Part shown: positions 29,879 through 39,482 of the stretch, one piece after another
How positions within the stretch are numbered: position 1 is the stretch's first letter
Layout of the letters: the number at the start of each line of letters is the position of its first letter
Source of the DNA: Candidatus Paraprochloron terpiosi LD05
GTDB taxonomy: Bacteria; Cyanobacteriota; Cyanobacteriia; Cyanobacteriales; Prochloraceae
Length of the DNA stretch: 64,000 nt
NCBI GenBank assembly: GCA_018141785.1
Contig: CP073341.1
Location: forward strand, 3,503,422 to 3,567,421
Direction: 5' to 3'
Notes under the pieces: model-generated
Database searches by the model: none
What the model saw: only the letters and a program-made list of their open reading frames with translations
What the model was told of the DNA's origin: nothing
Translations under genes and position numbers: made by a program

Positions 29879-32405
29879 TTATCGACTAACTTCCTGAATT
29901 ATTCTGTTCCCGAATTCTTCATTACTCATATCTTCGACAGGTTCGGGCGCCGGATACAGGTCTATCGTCACCTTCTCAATGGTGCCGCCCGTAAACTCAA
30001 AGGGCGGTGTGTAGTTGTTGCTAACCGGAGCCTGCAAATCCATACCCACATCCTGAGTATCGACCCCGAACCGAGACGGAACCGTTTCCTCAAAACCGCT
30101 TGAGGCCACCGGATGATTCAAATCATTGACATACAGGGAACCCACGCCGCCACAGCCTACCTGTGCGGGGCAGGCATCATTACCGTCGTAGTCAAATTTA
30201 AACTTAACCTGAACCTGTTCCTGTTCCGTAGGCAATGCCTCTGGGGAAGTGATAATGGTTCGCTCGGTATCGAAATAGTTATATTCGTAGACAAGTTTGC
30301 GGTCTCGGTTGACATAGAGACTATAGCCTCCGGTGATGCCTCCATTGGCTAAAATGACACCTTGAACCATCTCAGGATCGGTAATGTTCAGGTCTGCGGT
30401 AATGCTGTGGGAAATGTTCTTAGTGTTCGGGGCAGAGCCTTCGGGCAACCGGATAGCCCCTTCGTAGAACTCGAAGTGGGTGCGATCGCCGAGCACACTC
30501 GGACGCAAGCTAGTGTCTAATCGCTCCGCAAAGCGATCATCAAGGGGAAAGACGTTATATTTTTCGGCTTCGTCATTAAAAAGTTGCTGTAGTTTCTCCA
30601 GCTTCTTTGGGTAACTTGCAGACAGATCGTCATGCTGGGTAAAGTCTTTGTCCAGATTGAATAGTTCCCAGGGATCGTCTTCGATCGGTTCGCTACCCTG
30701 TTCCCAGGGAAGACGATGGAAGGCGGAGGCCATCCAGCCATTCTTATAAATACCACGATGTGTGAACATCTCAAAATACTGGGTGTCCCTTAGGGGCGGT
30801 TGCTCTGCACCATCGCTCTCAAAGGTATTCGCAAAGCTGGCTCCTTCCATCGGTTTCTGGGAAATGCCATTGAATTCATTGGGAGGCTCAATGCCTGTGA
30901 CCTCCAGCAGGGTTGGAGCAACATCAATGACATGGAGGAACTGAGAGCGCATATCCTCCTCCCGGTTGCCCGTTGTCATGATCTCCTTGGGCCAGGAAAT
31001 GACCATGGGGTTGCGGGTGCCGCCAAAATAAGAGGCCACCTGCTTCGTCCAGCGGAACGGAGCATCCATAGCCCAAGCCCAGCCGACTGCATAGTGGGGC
31101 GAGGTTTCCGGCCCGCCCCATTTGTCTTTACACTCCAGGTTTTGCTCCATGGTCAGGTTAATACCGTTGAGGTTGCTGATTTCGTTGCAGGTGCCGGGGA
31201 AGCCGCCTTCGGCACTGGCTCCGTTATCGCCGACGATGTAAATAATCAGGGTATTCTCTTTTTCGCCCAATTTTTCAATGGCATCGATCATCCGACCAAC
31301 TTCAACATCAGTGTATTCCAAGAAGCCCGCATAGGTTTGCATTTCTAGAGCCAGCAAATCCTTGGCATCAGGGATGTCAGCATCAGGGATGTCAAATTGG
31401 AGGTCATCCCAGGCCGGAATTTCAGCAGGTCGCTCGGTACATTGCGCACTCTGGGTAATCACACCCATCTCCTTCTGTTTGGCACAGGTGTTTGCTTGTT
31501 CTTCATCCCAACCATCTACAAACATCCCATTTTCAGCCCCTGCTGCAACAGCATGTTCTCCACCTGCTTGGTACTTGTCTACATATTCTGGGGGAGGCTG
31601 GTGGGGGGCATGGGTGGCACCAGGTGCAAAATAAAGGAAGAAGGGGGTGTCCGGAGACAGGGAGTGGTTGTAGGTCAACCAGTTAATAGCTTTGTCAGCC
31701 AGATCCTGGGTAAGGTTGTAGCCCTCTTCGGGAGAGGCTGGTTGATTGATCGGATTCCGGTTTTCATACAGAGTGGGATACCATTGGTCGGTTTCGCCAC
31801 CGATGAAGCCGTAGAAATAGTCGAAGCCGAGGTTATTAGGCCAGCGGGTGAACGGACCTAGGGCGCTGGTCTGGTTGTCGGGTACGTTGTGGTTCTTGCC
31901 AAACCAACTGGTGCTGTAACCGTGGGCTTGCAAGATTTGGGCAATGGTGGCCGTACTCTGGGGGATCAAGCCGCTATAACCAGGAAAGCCTGTTGCCTGT
32001 TCTTGAATGACGCCGGAGGCAGCGGAGTGGTGGTTGCGACCGAGTGAGTAAGGCCGCCCGGGTGGGGGCACAGAGGGCGGTGGTGTGGAAGCGGTTGTAG
32101 CTCAAGCCTTCCTCCACCAATTTATCCAGGGTGGGGGTGACGATCGGTCCCCCAAAGGCTGAAGATGCACCAAAACCAACGTCATCCAGCAGCACCAGCA
32201 GGATATTGGGTGCGTCTTCAGGCGGTTCTGGCCCGAACATGATATTGAAATCTGGTGTCGATGTTTCGTATGTTTCCTTAATGATGCCAGTAAAATCTGG
32301 ATCGGGGAGGGGCAGGTTCTCTGCCAGGGCGGGGGATGTCCCCAGGAAGAGGGAGGCGGCAATGGCAACTGCCACCACCATTCTCCAAATACAGTTCAAA
32401 ATCAC
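29879..32405 (-). pseudogene. Second secreted arylsulfatase, frameshifted
   Basis: This is a paralogue of the gene at 27188, starting at GTG 32403-32405 behind GAGGT. The signal peptide ([20 protein letters not shown]) is almost identical, also at DNA level, to that of its partner. The catalytic [10 protein letters not shown] is intact, but one extra base at about 32042 (plus-strand G) shifts the frame directly after it. The rest ([16 protein letters not shown] onward) is open from 32071 to 29879 and shows HAPHQPP and VGDNGASAEGG. With the base removed the protein would have about 841 residues. Either a recent knockout or a sequencing error in a GC-rich stretch. The two genes arose by tandem duplication followed by considerable divergence. 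Confidence 0.85.
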
Positions 32406-32593
32406 TGATTCTACCTCATTGCTAATTTTTGTAGATTCATAGACGAATCTAGCAAGTAAATTAAGGCAATGATCACAAATATCAAGTTATGTAATAAAAC
32501 TTTACAGTATATTTTAAGTTTTTATTGTTTGATATCCTATAACATCAGCTCTGAAACTGATCACCGCCATAATACGAGGTCACTGAAGAAGCT

Positions 32594-32614
32594 GGTTACT
32601 GGTTACTGGTTACT
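32594..32614. repeat. Heptamer tandem repeat at the dacB stop
   Basis: Three exact copies of GGTTACT (minus strand AGTAACC). The dacB stop codon lies inside it (32603-32605). Short tandemly repeated heptamers are a known feature of cyanobacterial genomes. Confidence 0.8.
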
Positions 32615-33808
32615 GAAATGTTGGGCGAGACGCTGTAGCAGTCGATCCTGTTCCTGACGGAAAGTAGGGATTTGAGAACCGCTATTGACAATAGCAAACC
32701 AAACCAAACCTCTTTCTTCAGTGGGAATTACCCCAGCTAAAGCACTAACTTGGTTCAAAGTACCAGTTTTAACAGCTGTTCCCTCAGGGATCTGGCGATT
32801 TTCCATGGTTCCATGAGTATCCCTACCAGCCACCGGAAATAAATCCATCACTCCCACATCAGTAGATTGTAAGAGACGCTCGATCGCCATCAACATGGCA
32901 CAAGCAGCTCGGGGGGAAATGCGATTATCCAAACCCAACCCGGAACCGTTCATTAACTGAATTTCCTCAAGAGGTACTTTCGCTGCTTTGGCTGCTATTT
33001 GAGCTACAACTTTGCCCCCACCTACAGTTTGGGCCAACATTTCAGCCATCTTATTATTACTGTAGATATTCATTTGTTTGAGGATTTCCGTCAGAGTAAT
33101 AGACTCGTGACGTAAAAGCAACTTAGCGTCAGGGGAAAGTTCATCAATTAGTTGAACCGCACCAGGGATGACCACTTCTGATTTTGGGGTACCTGGTGGT
33201 AAAGTATCGTACTGGGTTTTAACTGGGGCATTCCAAAGACGAGAATTGAGTCCCAGTTTTAATAGTTCACCAGAAATAGCAGGATCCGACTTAAAATTCA
33301 TAGCGAAATTGCCCACAATAAGCAAATTCCCCGTAACCTTACGGATACCCAGCTCATTGAGAGTATTACCTAGAGCGATGGCATCTTTCCAAACAAAGAA
33401 AGGATCCCCAGAGCCGGCGATCGCCAAATCTCCTTTTAATACCCCATCTTCAACAGAACCAAAGGCATATATACTAGTAAGATAGCGATAATCCGCCCCC
33501 CATTTAGACAACACTGCTAGAGTCGTAGCAATCTTAGTCAAAGAAGCAGCAGAACGAGGTACCGTCCCGCCATATTCAGCCAACTTCGTCCAATCCGACT
33601 GGATCCAAACCCCCTGACGAGCGCTCACAATGCCCAAGGCTTCCAAACCTTGAAGATATTCAGATACAATCCTTTCAACTACCGGATCCCCTGATAAAGG
33701 CAAATTAAATATTTCCGCTTCTTCCCAAGACAAAAGGTGAACGGGTTCCAGCTTCACTGATTCCCCACCTCCCACAACAAGCAAAATAGAGCTAAATACC
33801 TCCAGCAT
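32603..33808 (-). CDS. dacB: D-alanyl-D-alanine carboxypeptidase / endopeptidase (PBP4 type)
   Basis: This peptidoglycan enzyme of the S13 family trims stem peptides or cuts cross-links in the periplasm. The three penicillin-binding motifs are present: SLTK with the nucleophile Ser89, SNN in IYSNNKMAE (about 250) and KTG in AVKTGTLNQVSAL (about 345). The large insert between the first two motifs is typical of PBP4. The 401 residues start with only a short hydrophobic stretch (VFSSILLVVGGG), a weak export signal; ATG at 33808 is supported by AGGAGG nine bases upstream. The group II intron inserted just upstream lies in the same orientation and may have changed its promoter. Confidence 0.9.
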   Translation of the reverse strand: MLEVFSSILLVVGGGESVKLEPVHLLSWEEAEIFNLPLSGDPVVERIVSEYLQGLEALGIVSARQGVWIQSDWTKLAEYGGTVPRSAASLTKIATTLAVLSKWGADYRYLTSIYAFGSVEDGVLKGDLAIAGSGDPFFVWKDAIALGNTLNELGIRKVTGNLLIVGNFAMNFKSDPAISGELLKLGLNSRLWNAPVKTQYDTLPPGTPKSEVVIPGAVQLIDELSPDAKLLLRHESITLTEILKQMNIYSNNKMAEMLAQTVGGGKVVAQIAAKAAKVPLEEIQLMNGSGLGLDNRISPRAACAMLMAIERLLQSTDVGVMDLFPVAGRDTHGTMENRQIPEGTAVKTGTLNQVSALAGVIPTEERGLVWFAIVNSGSQIPTFRQEQDRLLQRLAQHFSNQ

Positions 33809-33840
33809 CTTAAACCTCCTACCAATAAATCAAATCAAAC

Positions 33841-33874
33841 CTCTGCGCCCTCTGCGCCTCTGCGGTTTATTATA
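33841..33874. repeat. Short intergenic repeat (CTCTGCG family)
   Basis: CTCTGCGCCCTCTGCGCCTC then TGCGGTTTATTATA. It is almost the same as 50455-50491 in front of pstC. The group II intron ends directly at its right edge, so this repeat is the 3' exon of the intron. Confidence 0.8.
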
Positions 33875-33915
33875 ATTAGAGTCGAGGGGGATGTTACCAC
33901 CCCGCCCCTCTCCTA

Positions 33916-33950
33916 CGAACTGTACGTGAGACTTTCACCTCATACAGCTC
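33916..33950 (-). ncRNA. Group II intron domain V
   Basis: A 35-base hairpin with a GAAA tetraloop on the minus strand: stem GAGCTGTATGAGG, loop, CTCACGTACAGTTCG. Domain V is the catalytic heart of the ribozyme and the best conserved part; this copy looks functional. The bases next to it overlap the end of the HNH ORF. Confidence 0.85.
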
Positions 33951-34215
33951 AGGTGCTTCTAACGGCGCGTTTTCGAGTCCGTCCATCCTTAATGCGCTTA
34001 CGATGTACCGCTTGCGCCTGGTGGCATTCCCGATGGAGAGCAACTAGATTCAAGCGAAACCAGTTGTTATGGTTACCATCTATGTGATGCAACTCCACAG
34101 TACCATCCATCTCCATGAACAATCGGTTGCAGTGCGGACATATGCCTTTCTGTCGCTTAATTGCTTCAGCAGTTGGCCCACTATATAATTTGGAATTTCG
34201 ACCAACCCCCGCCAT
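33949..34215 (-). pseudogene. HNH endonuclease domain of the intron protein (detached)
   Basis: This encodes 88 residues with CPHC, VELHHIDGNHNNWFRLNLVA and HRECHQ, the HNH zinc-endonuclease domain that ends intron-encoded proteins of this class. It is separated from the reverse transcriptase by frame breaks. The preceding intron-protein segment (KKAFPAVPWKVNDHVMVKGD, about 34350-34240) is in another frame, interrupted by the palindrome at 34206-34231. As it stands it cannot be made as part of the maturase. Confidence 0.75.
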
Positions 34216-34231
34216 TAATCAATGCCGGGGG
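34206..34231. repeat. GC-rich palindrome inserted in the intron protein gene
   Basis: CCCCCGCCATTAATCAATGC followed by CGGGGG: arms of ten bases around a six-base loop with one mismatch. It interrupts the intron protein just before the HNH domain. Related hairpins lie at 35623-35648 and 36379-36403. Confidence 0.7.
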
Positions 34232-34331
34232 AATGTTCCCATTGTAGGGTGAGGCATCACCTTTGACCATTACGTGGTCATTGACTTTCCAGGGAACTGC
34301 TGGGAAAGCCTTCTTAATCTGCTCTGATGTG

Positions 34332-34350
34332 AGCGCGCGAGGCGCGCTCC
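34332..34350. repeat. Small GC palindrome
   Basis: GAGCGCGCGAGGCGCGCTC, an eight-base perfect stem around GAG, lies in the broken part of the intron protein between the reverse transcriptase and the HNH domain. Confidence 0.6.
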
Positions 34351-34417
34351 TAAGGGTTTACCCTTGATAGCCAGACGTCTTGCTTTCTCTGCTTCCTTAA
34401 TTGCCATCCTGCGTTTT

Positions 34418-35602
34418 TCAGCCCGAAGGTTTGCGCCATAACCATATCCGCAGTGACCATAGGGCGTGTTTACTCATATCGCAGCTTGTGTGATATTGCC
34501 TCCAACCACGGACTTGTGACTCAATCCTTTTCAGGCGAGCATCCGTGGTTGTGTCATTTTTCCAAGTGGCTTTTACCTTAGCCTTGATGTCCGCATAATT
34601 CTCCCAACTCGGTGCGGATTTAAAGACCCCACGGGAATTAATCCTAAAGTTCCATCCCAAGAAGTCGAACCCGTCCGTAGCCTTACTCACCTTAGTCTTA
34701 GTTTCGTTAATTCTTAGCCCTCTGGTCTTTAGAAATTCGTCTATATCCTCTCTGAGTCGTTGGATGTCGGCTCCAGGTTTTAGGATAAAGACCGCGTCGT
34801 CCGCGTAACGAATGCCCCTTATGAGAGTTCCATTTCTGCGGCTCCCTTTCCATTGGTTTGACCCTAGGTTCTCGAATCCATCTAGGGCGATATTGGCCAG
34901 TAGGGGTGATATAACCCCGCCTTGGGGTGTGCCCTTTATACTGGAGGGGTATTCACCACGAACGCCAGCTTTTACAGCTCTCTTTAATCCCTTTAAAGCT
35001 TCGATTGGTAGGACTACTCCATCGAGCATGACCTGGTGGTCAATTTCGTCAAAGCACTTACTGATGTCTGTTTCCAGTATCAGCTTGTCCTTGCCGTTAC
35101 ACGTCTTCTTAAGTTGGTCAAAGATGAGCTTTTGTGCGTCCGCAGTACAGCGTCCGGGTCTGAAGCCGTAGCTCCTTTCTCCGGCGGTTGCCTCATAGGC
35201 TGGCTGGGCTGCTAATTTGAGCAATGCTTGCCATGCCCTGTCGGCTATTGTCGGGATGCCTAATCCCCGTGTTTTGCCATTCGGCTTGGGGATATTTATC
35301 CTTCTCAGTTGTTGGTGTTTCCAGTGGTGCCAGTGCTTGTTCAGCCTTTGACACAACACTAGACGCTCTCTGGTAGAAAGCGCTGTTTTCCCATCAACTC
35401 CGGGGGACTTACGCCCTGTGTTCAGCTGTGTTACTTGTTTGACGGCCAGAGCTTGGGCTGCACGACTCCGAAGTAAGAGTCGTTGTAAACGTTTGACTTT
35501 GGCTTTGTGCTTGTCCTTTTGCGCTTTGAAGATTCCCCGCTGTAACCGAAATACCTGACCTCGGAATTGCTTCCATGGTAGGTCTTTCCAGACATCGTTA
35601 GC
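34418..35602 (-). pseudogene. Group II intron reverse transcriptase / maturase (broken)
   Basis: The frame is open from about 35602 (NDVWKDLPWKQFRGQVFRLQ) to 34418, although the first usable start in it is GTG at 35357. It contains reverse transcriptase motifs in order: PGVDG, IPKPNGKTRGLGIPTIADRA, ETDISKCFDEIDH, GTPQGGVISPLLANIALDG, the catalytic RYADDAVF (two Asp) and the maturase start (GFDFLGWNF). The maturase end is lost by a frameshift near 34435 after HALWSLRIWLWRK. The N-terminus just beyond 35602 runs into a GC palindrome and a stop. The RT active site is intact, but a full-length protein is not made. Confidence 0.8.
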
Positions 35603-35622
35603 CTTCCGACCTATCTTCCCCG

Positions 35623-35648
35623 CCCCCCGCCATCGAGGATGCCGGGGG
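35623..35648. repeat. GC-rich palindrome at the intron protein start
   Basis: CCCCCCGCCATCGAGGATGC then CGGGGG. The core CCGCCATCGAGGATGCCGG also occurs at 36379-36403 in the other orientation. It lies where the start of the intron protein should be. Confidence 0.65.
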
Positions 35649-36378
35649 CTAAGTGGAGCCTCAAGGCTTTCAGACTGCGGTATTCGATTGAAGTCGGGTT
35701 AGTGATATTCACAATTTTGACCTCATTAGTCGCTCTGATAATTACATTGGGTATCTTCTCTGTAGAAACCATCGGGCAGTTACGCCCTCTCTTACCCTCG
35801 CCCTTCCGTTAGGTCGTTAATCGGGCGACCCCACCACTCCTGCTCCTGCGCAGCCGCGCCTGAGCAGGCATTGTTGGGTCTGGACTCCCCTGTTTCAGTG
35901 GAAGTTGGGCGAGTTTTTACTCGTTCCGAATGAACTATTGTTACGAACCCTTGGGACTCATCCCTTGACCTATCACCAACTCAGGAATGTAAGTGTTGAC
36001 TGCCGACCTTACGAGTTTCTTTCGGTGTCTCTTCTGCTCTATAGCGGTTTGGCAGTGTCTAAATTTGGGTCTTTTCTCAGATGATTCACGTTAAGTTATC
36101 CCGGTATTCTCCCTGTTAGCGGTGTTACCGACGAGCCGCTCGTCAGCTCCAGTCCCGCCCTGCTGCCAGCTTCCGCCTGGTGATTAACCTCACGGTGGCC
36201 AGATAAAGATTCACGTGATTCCCTCACGGGGGAGACTTGGTTGCACGATTTCTGACCGTGTTCTCACTCCCATAGTTCATTCAGTTGTCAAGGTTCAGCT
36301 GGTCAGGAGTTGTTTCAGCCTGTTTCCGGGCTTAGATTGCAGCTCCAGTTTGTCTAGAACCCTGCCCTAGCTTCGTTC

Positions 36379-36403
36379 GCCCGGCATCCTCGATGGCGGG
36401 CGC
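36379..36403. repeat. GC-rich palindrome near intron 5' end
   Basis: CGCCCGGCATCCTCGATGGC then GGGCG, 30 bases inside the intron's 5' end. It shares the core of the copy at 35623. It could be part of domain I folding or an inserted element. Confidence 0.55.
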
Positions 36404-36491
36404 GACTTTACTTGCTAGGAACGAGCCGCACACAGTCTCTTCATCACCTCCAATCTATGTATAATACTCAAAGCTACTATTACTTCTAAAG

Positions 36492-37523
36492 ATGGGATCG
36501 ACTCGCGCAAGAATTGCTATAGACGCCATGGGGGGAGATCATGCACCCCAAGAAATCGTCGCCGGAGCTATCAAAGCTGCCGAAGAGCTGGACCTAGAAA
36601 TTTTACTGGTAGGGGATAAGGAGCAAATTGAATCTGCCCTTCATAACCACCGCAGCGGGATCCAAATAGTCGGGGCTGAGGGTTTGATCACCATGCACGA
36701 AGAGCCTTTAACAGGTATTCGCCGCAAACCCAAAGCGTCTATTAACGTGGCCATGGATTTAGTCAAGTCAAAAAAGGCAGATGCAGTAGTTTCAGCCGGA
36801 CATTCTGGAGCAGCAATGGCCTCAGCTTCCCTGCGGTTAGGTCGCATCGCCGGAATTGCTCGTCCAGCCATTGGAGCCATTTTCCCCACCCTGGTACCAG
36901 GGAAATCCACAATTATTCTGGATGTAGGAGCCAACGTTGACAGTCGTCCCAAGTATTTAGAGCAGTTTGCCCTCATGGGGACGATTTACAGCCAATACGC
37001 CCTCGGTGTGCCAGAACCCAAAGTAGGGCTACTGAATATTGGTGAGGAATCATCCAAAGGCAACGAACTGGCGATACGGACCCACGAACTACTAACAGCG
37101 AACCAGCGCATCCCCTTTATTGGTAATGCGGAAGGAAGAGACATTCTTTCCGGACGCTTTGATGTTATTGTCTGCGATGGCTTTGTGGGAAACGTCGTCC
37201 TCAAATTCGCCGAAGCAATTGGGGAGGTCATGCTGCAAATCTTACGGGAAGAATTGCCTCGTGGGAGACAAGGTAAATTGGGAACTGCTTTATTAAAAGA
37301 GAATTTGGGGCGAATTAAACAGCGCATCGACCACGCAGAACATGGAGGAGCATTGTTATTAGGCGTGGCGGGGGTTTGCATCATCGGTCACGGTAGTTCT
37401 AGAGCACCCTCCATCTTTAATGCTATTCGTCTGGCGTCTGATGCTATCGAGAATCAAGTACTAGAACGGATTAAGTCAATGGAAGATCAAAGCAACGACG
37501 TAGGAAAGGGAGCAAAACGTTGA
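36492..37523 (+). CDS. plsX: Phosphate acyltransferase PlsX
   Basis: PlsX makes acyl-phosphate from acyl-ACP, the first step of the PlsX/Y route to phosphatidic acid. The 343 residues show RIAIDAMGGDHAPQEIVAGA at the N-terminus, VSAGHSGAAMA (about 100), NVDSRPKYLEQFA, LLNIGEESSKGNEL and VCDGFVGNVVLKFAE, all typical. The length is normal. It is the first gene of plsX-fabH-fabD-plsC, with fabH overlapping its stop. The intron just upstream (ends 36433) leaves 58 bases for its promoter. Confidence 0.96.
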   Translation: MGSTRARIAIDAMGGDHAPQEIVAGAIKAAEELDLEILLVGDKEQIESALHNHRSGIQIVGAEGLITMHEEPLTGIRRKPKASINVAMDLVKSKKADAVVSAGHSGAAMASASLRLGRIAGIARPAIGAIFPTLVPGKSTIILDVGANVDSRPKYLEQFALMGTIYSQYALGVPEPKVGLLNIGEESSKGNELAIRTHELLTANQRIPFIGNAEGRDILSGRFDVIVCDGFVGNVVLKFAEAIGEVMLQILREELPRGRQGKLGTALLKENLGRIKQRIDHAEHGGALLLGVAGVCIIGHGSSRAPSIFNAIRLASDAIENQVLERIKSMEDQSNDVGKGAKR

Positions 37524-38518
37524 AAGGGAACTATAGGGGAGTAGCCATTACTGGAAGCGGTGGTGCCAAACCATCACAGGTGCTGCAAAATCAGGACCTC
37601 AGTCAAATAGTAGATACCTCAGATGAATGGATTAGAACTAGAACGGGGATAAGACAAAGACATCTAGCCAAACCATCTGAATCTCTGAGTGAACTAGCAG
37701 CTAGGGCAGGTAAGGAGGCGATCGCCATGGCGGGAATTACCCCGGACCAGATGGACCTAATTATTCTAGCAACCTCAACCCCAGACGACCTATTTGGCAG
37801 TGGGAGTAAAATTCAAAACCTCCTAGGAGCAAATAAAGCCGTAGCTTTCGACCTGACAGCAGCTTGTTCTGGCTTTGTTTTCGGTTTAGTGACAGCCTCT
37901 CAGTTCATTAGAACAGGTGTCTATCAAAATGTTCTGCTCATTGGCGCCGATATCTTATCCCGTTGGGTAGATTGGTCAGATCGAAGCACTTGCGTCTTAT
38001 TTGGTGATGGAGCAGGAGCTGTCGTTTGCCAAAGAACTGAAGAGAAAGATAACCTGCTGGGATTTGAAATATGTAGTGATGGGAGCCAAAATGCTTGCCT
38101 GAATGCTCCCTATTGTCCAACTCCTGCAACCCTAACTTCAGAGGTATCTGTCAGTAAAGGAACCTATGAAGCAATTACCATGAATGGTCGTGAAGTCTAC
38201 CGCTTTGCAGTGGCAAAAGTCCCTGAAGTAATCGAAAAAGTCCTATTTCGCGCCCAGCTCTCTGTAGAGCAAGTAGACTGGCTGATTTTGCATCAAGCCA
38301 ATCAGCGCATTATGGATGCAGTAGCCAATCGTTTGACCATTCCCCCAGAAAAAATCATTAGCAATGTAGCAAGCTATGGTAATACTTCAGCAGCTTCCAT
38401 TCCCCTCGCACTAAATGAAGCAATAAGACAGGGTAAAATTAAATCAGGAGACGTCATCGCCACCTCCGGTTTCGGAGCAGGACTCACTTGGGGAGCAGCT
38501 ATTTTTCAATGGAGATAA
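37520..38518 (+). CDS. fabH: 3-oxoacyl-ACP synthase III
   Basis: FabH joins acetyl-CoA and malonyl-ACP to start fatty acid synthesis. The catalytic triad is present: Cys in TAACSGFVFG (about 115), His in HQANQRIMDA (about 257) and Asn in NVASYGNTSAAS (about 287). The 332 residues match the family. The start is TTG at 37520, overlapping the plsX stop by four bases, which points to translational coupling; the reading GVAITGSGGAKPS from there fits the family N-terminus. Confidence 0.96.
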   Translation: MKGNYRGVAITGSGGAKPSQVLQNQDLSQIVDTSDEWIRTRTGIRQRHLAKPSESLSELAARAGKEAIAMAGITPDQMDLIILATSTPDDLFGSGSKIQNLLGANKAVAFDLTAACSGFVFGLVTASQFIRTGVYQNVLLIGADILSRWVDWSDRSTCVLFGDGAGAVVCQRTEEKDNLLGFEICSDGSQNACLNAPYCPTPATLTSEVSVSKGTYEAITMNGREVYRFAVAKVPEVIEKVLFRAQLSVEQVDWLILHQANQRIMDAVANRLTIPPEKIISNVASYGNTSAASIPLALNEAIRQGKIKSGDVIATSGFGAGLTWGAAIFQWR

Positions 38519-38522
38519 ATCA

Positions 38523-39407
38523 ATGACCAAAACAGCATGGGTATTTCCAGGACAGGGTTCGCAAGCAGTAGGAATGGGAATGGATTTGAAGGACATCCCC
38601 ACAGCTCGCACTAAATTGGAAACTGCCTCGGAAATTTTAGGCTGGTCTATCTTAGACATTTGCCAAAGAGGAGAAGAAACATTATCTCGTACCCTCTACA
38701 CTCAACCTTGTCTCTACACAATTGAATCCATTCTCGCAGACTTGCTCCTGGCTCGTGTTGGACCACCAAACCTAGTAGCGGGTCACAGTTTGGGAGAATA
38801 CGTAGCCCTTTATACTGCTGGGGTATTTGATTTTGAGTCTGGATTGCGCCTTGTTAAGCGTCGCGCCGAGTTGATGGATACCGCTGCCGGAGGAAAAATG
38901 GCGGCTTTGATAAAATTTGATCGCCAACAGCTGGAAAAAAGTCTTGACAAAACCCCAGACGTCGTGCTAGCAAATGACAATAGTGCCACACAAGTAGTTA
39001 TTTCAGGTACCCCAGAAGCGGTAGATACAGTATTGTCCCAGGTAAAAGCGCGGAAACAAGTTACCTTAAAAGTAGGGGGTGCATTTCATTCTCCATTAAT
39101 GGAAAAAGCAGCAGCAGAATTTGAAGCTGTATTAAAGTTAGTTAACTTTGTAGATGGAAAAATACCCGTACTATCTAACGTTGACCCTTCAGCCCAGATC
39201 AACGGTGCAAAGCTGAAACAAAGGTTAATCCAACAAATGACCGGAACGGTACGGTGGCGGGAAATCATGTTAGAATTACCAAAAGAGGAAATTACAGCAG
39301 TAGTAGAAGTAGGACCAGGTAAGGTATTAACTGGGTTGCTGAAAAAAACATGCCCTAGTATACAATTAAACAATATTAGTACTTCAGAAAATATTAATAA
39401 TAATTAA
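38523..39407 (+). CDS. fabD: Malonyl-CoA:ACP transacylase
   Basis: FabD loads malonyl groups on ACP for elongation. It shows FPGQGSQAVGMG at the N-terminus, GHSLGEYVAL with the nucleophile Ser near 88, Arg in LVKRRAELM, and His in GGAFHSPLM (about 197). The 294 residues match single-domain FabD. It starts four bases after fabH. Confidence 0.96.
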   Translation: MTKTAWVFPGQGSQAVGMGMDLKDIPTARTKLETASEILGWSILDICQRGEETLSRTLYTQPCLYTIESILADLLLARVGPPNLVAGHSLGEYVALYTAGVFDFESGLRLVKRRAELMDTAAGGKMAALIKFDRQQLEKSLDKTPDVVLANDNSATQVVISGTPEAVDTVLSQVKARKQVTLKVGGAFHSPLMEKAAAEFEAVLKLVNFVDGKIPVLSNVDPSAQINGAKLKQRLIQQMTGTVRWREIMLELPKEEITAVVEVGPGKVLTGLLKKTCPSIQLNNISTSENINNN

Positions 39408-39437
39408 CATAAGATAAACAATAAATAACCAACAATT

Positions 39438-39482
39438 ATCTGCATCTATCTGCGTTTATCTGCGTTCATCTGCGGTTAATAA
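39438..39482. repeat. TCTGCGTT tandem repeat before plsC
   Basis: Four imperfect units of ATCTGCRTTT (ATCTGCATCT, ATCTGCGTTT, ATCTGCGTTC, ATCTGCGGTT). This is an intergenic repeat type common in cyanobacteria, here directly abutting the plsC start codon. Confidence 0.7.

Larger units (their letters stand above)
33875..36433 (-). mobile_element. Group II intron, coding-defective
   Basis: On the minus strand the element begins with GTGTGCGG at 36433 and ends ...GACTCTAAT at 33875, fitting the GUGYG start and AY end. Domain V (33916-33950, GAGCTGTATGAGG, GAAA loop, CACGTACAGTTCG) and a domain VI with a candidate branch-point A seven bases from the 3' end (33882) are clear. Domains I-IV occupy about 36433-35600. 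The internal protein is broken into frames (see next entries), and three GC-rich palindromes lie inside the element. It sits in the intergenic space between dacB and plsX, in dacB orientation. Since no coding exon is interrupted, splicing is not needed for a gene product. RNA structure and exon-binding sites were not computed. Confidence 0.85.

Noticed and set aside
32030..32080. Programmed frameshift in the second sulfatase
   Set aside because: No slippery heptamer or following structure is evident, and the intact paralogue shows no such site.
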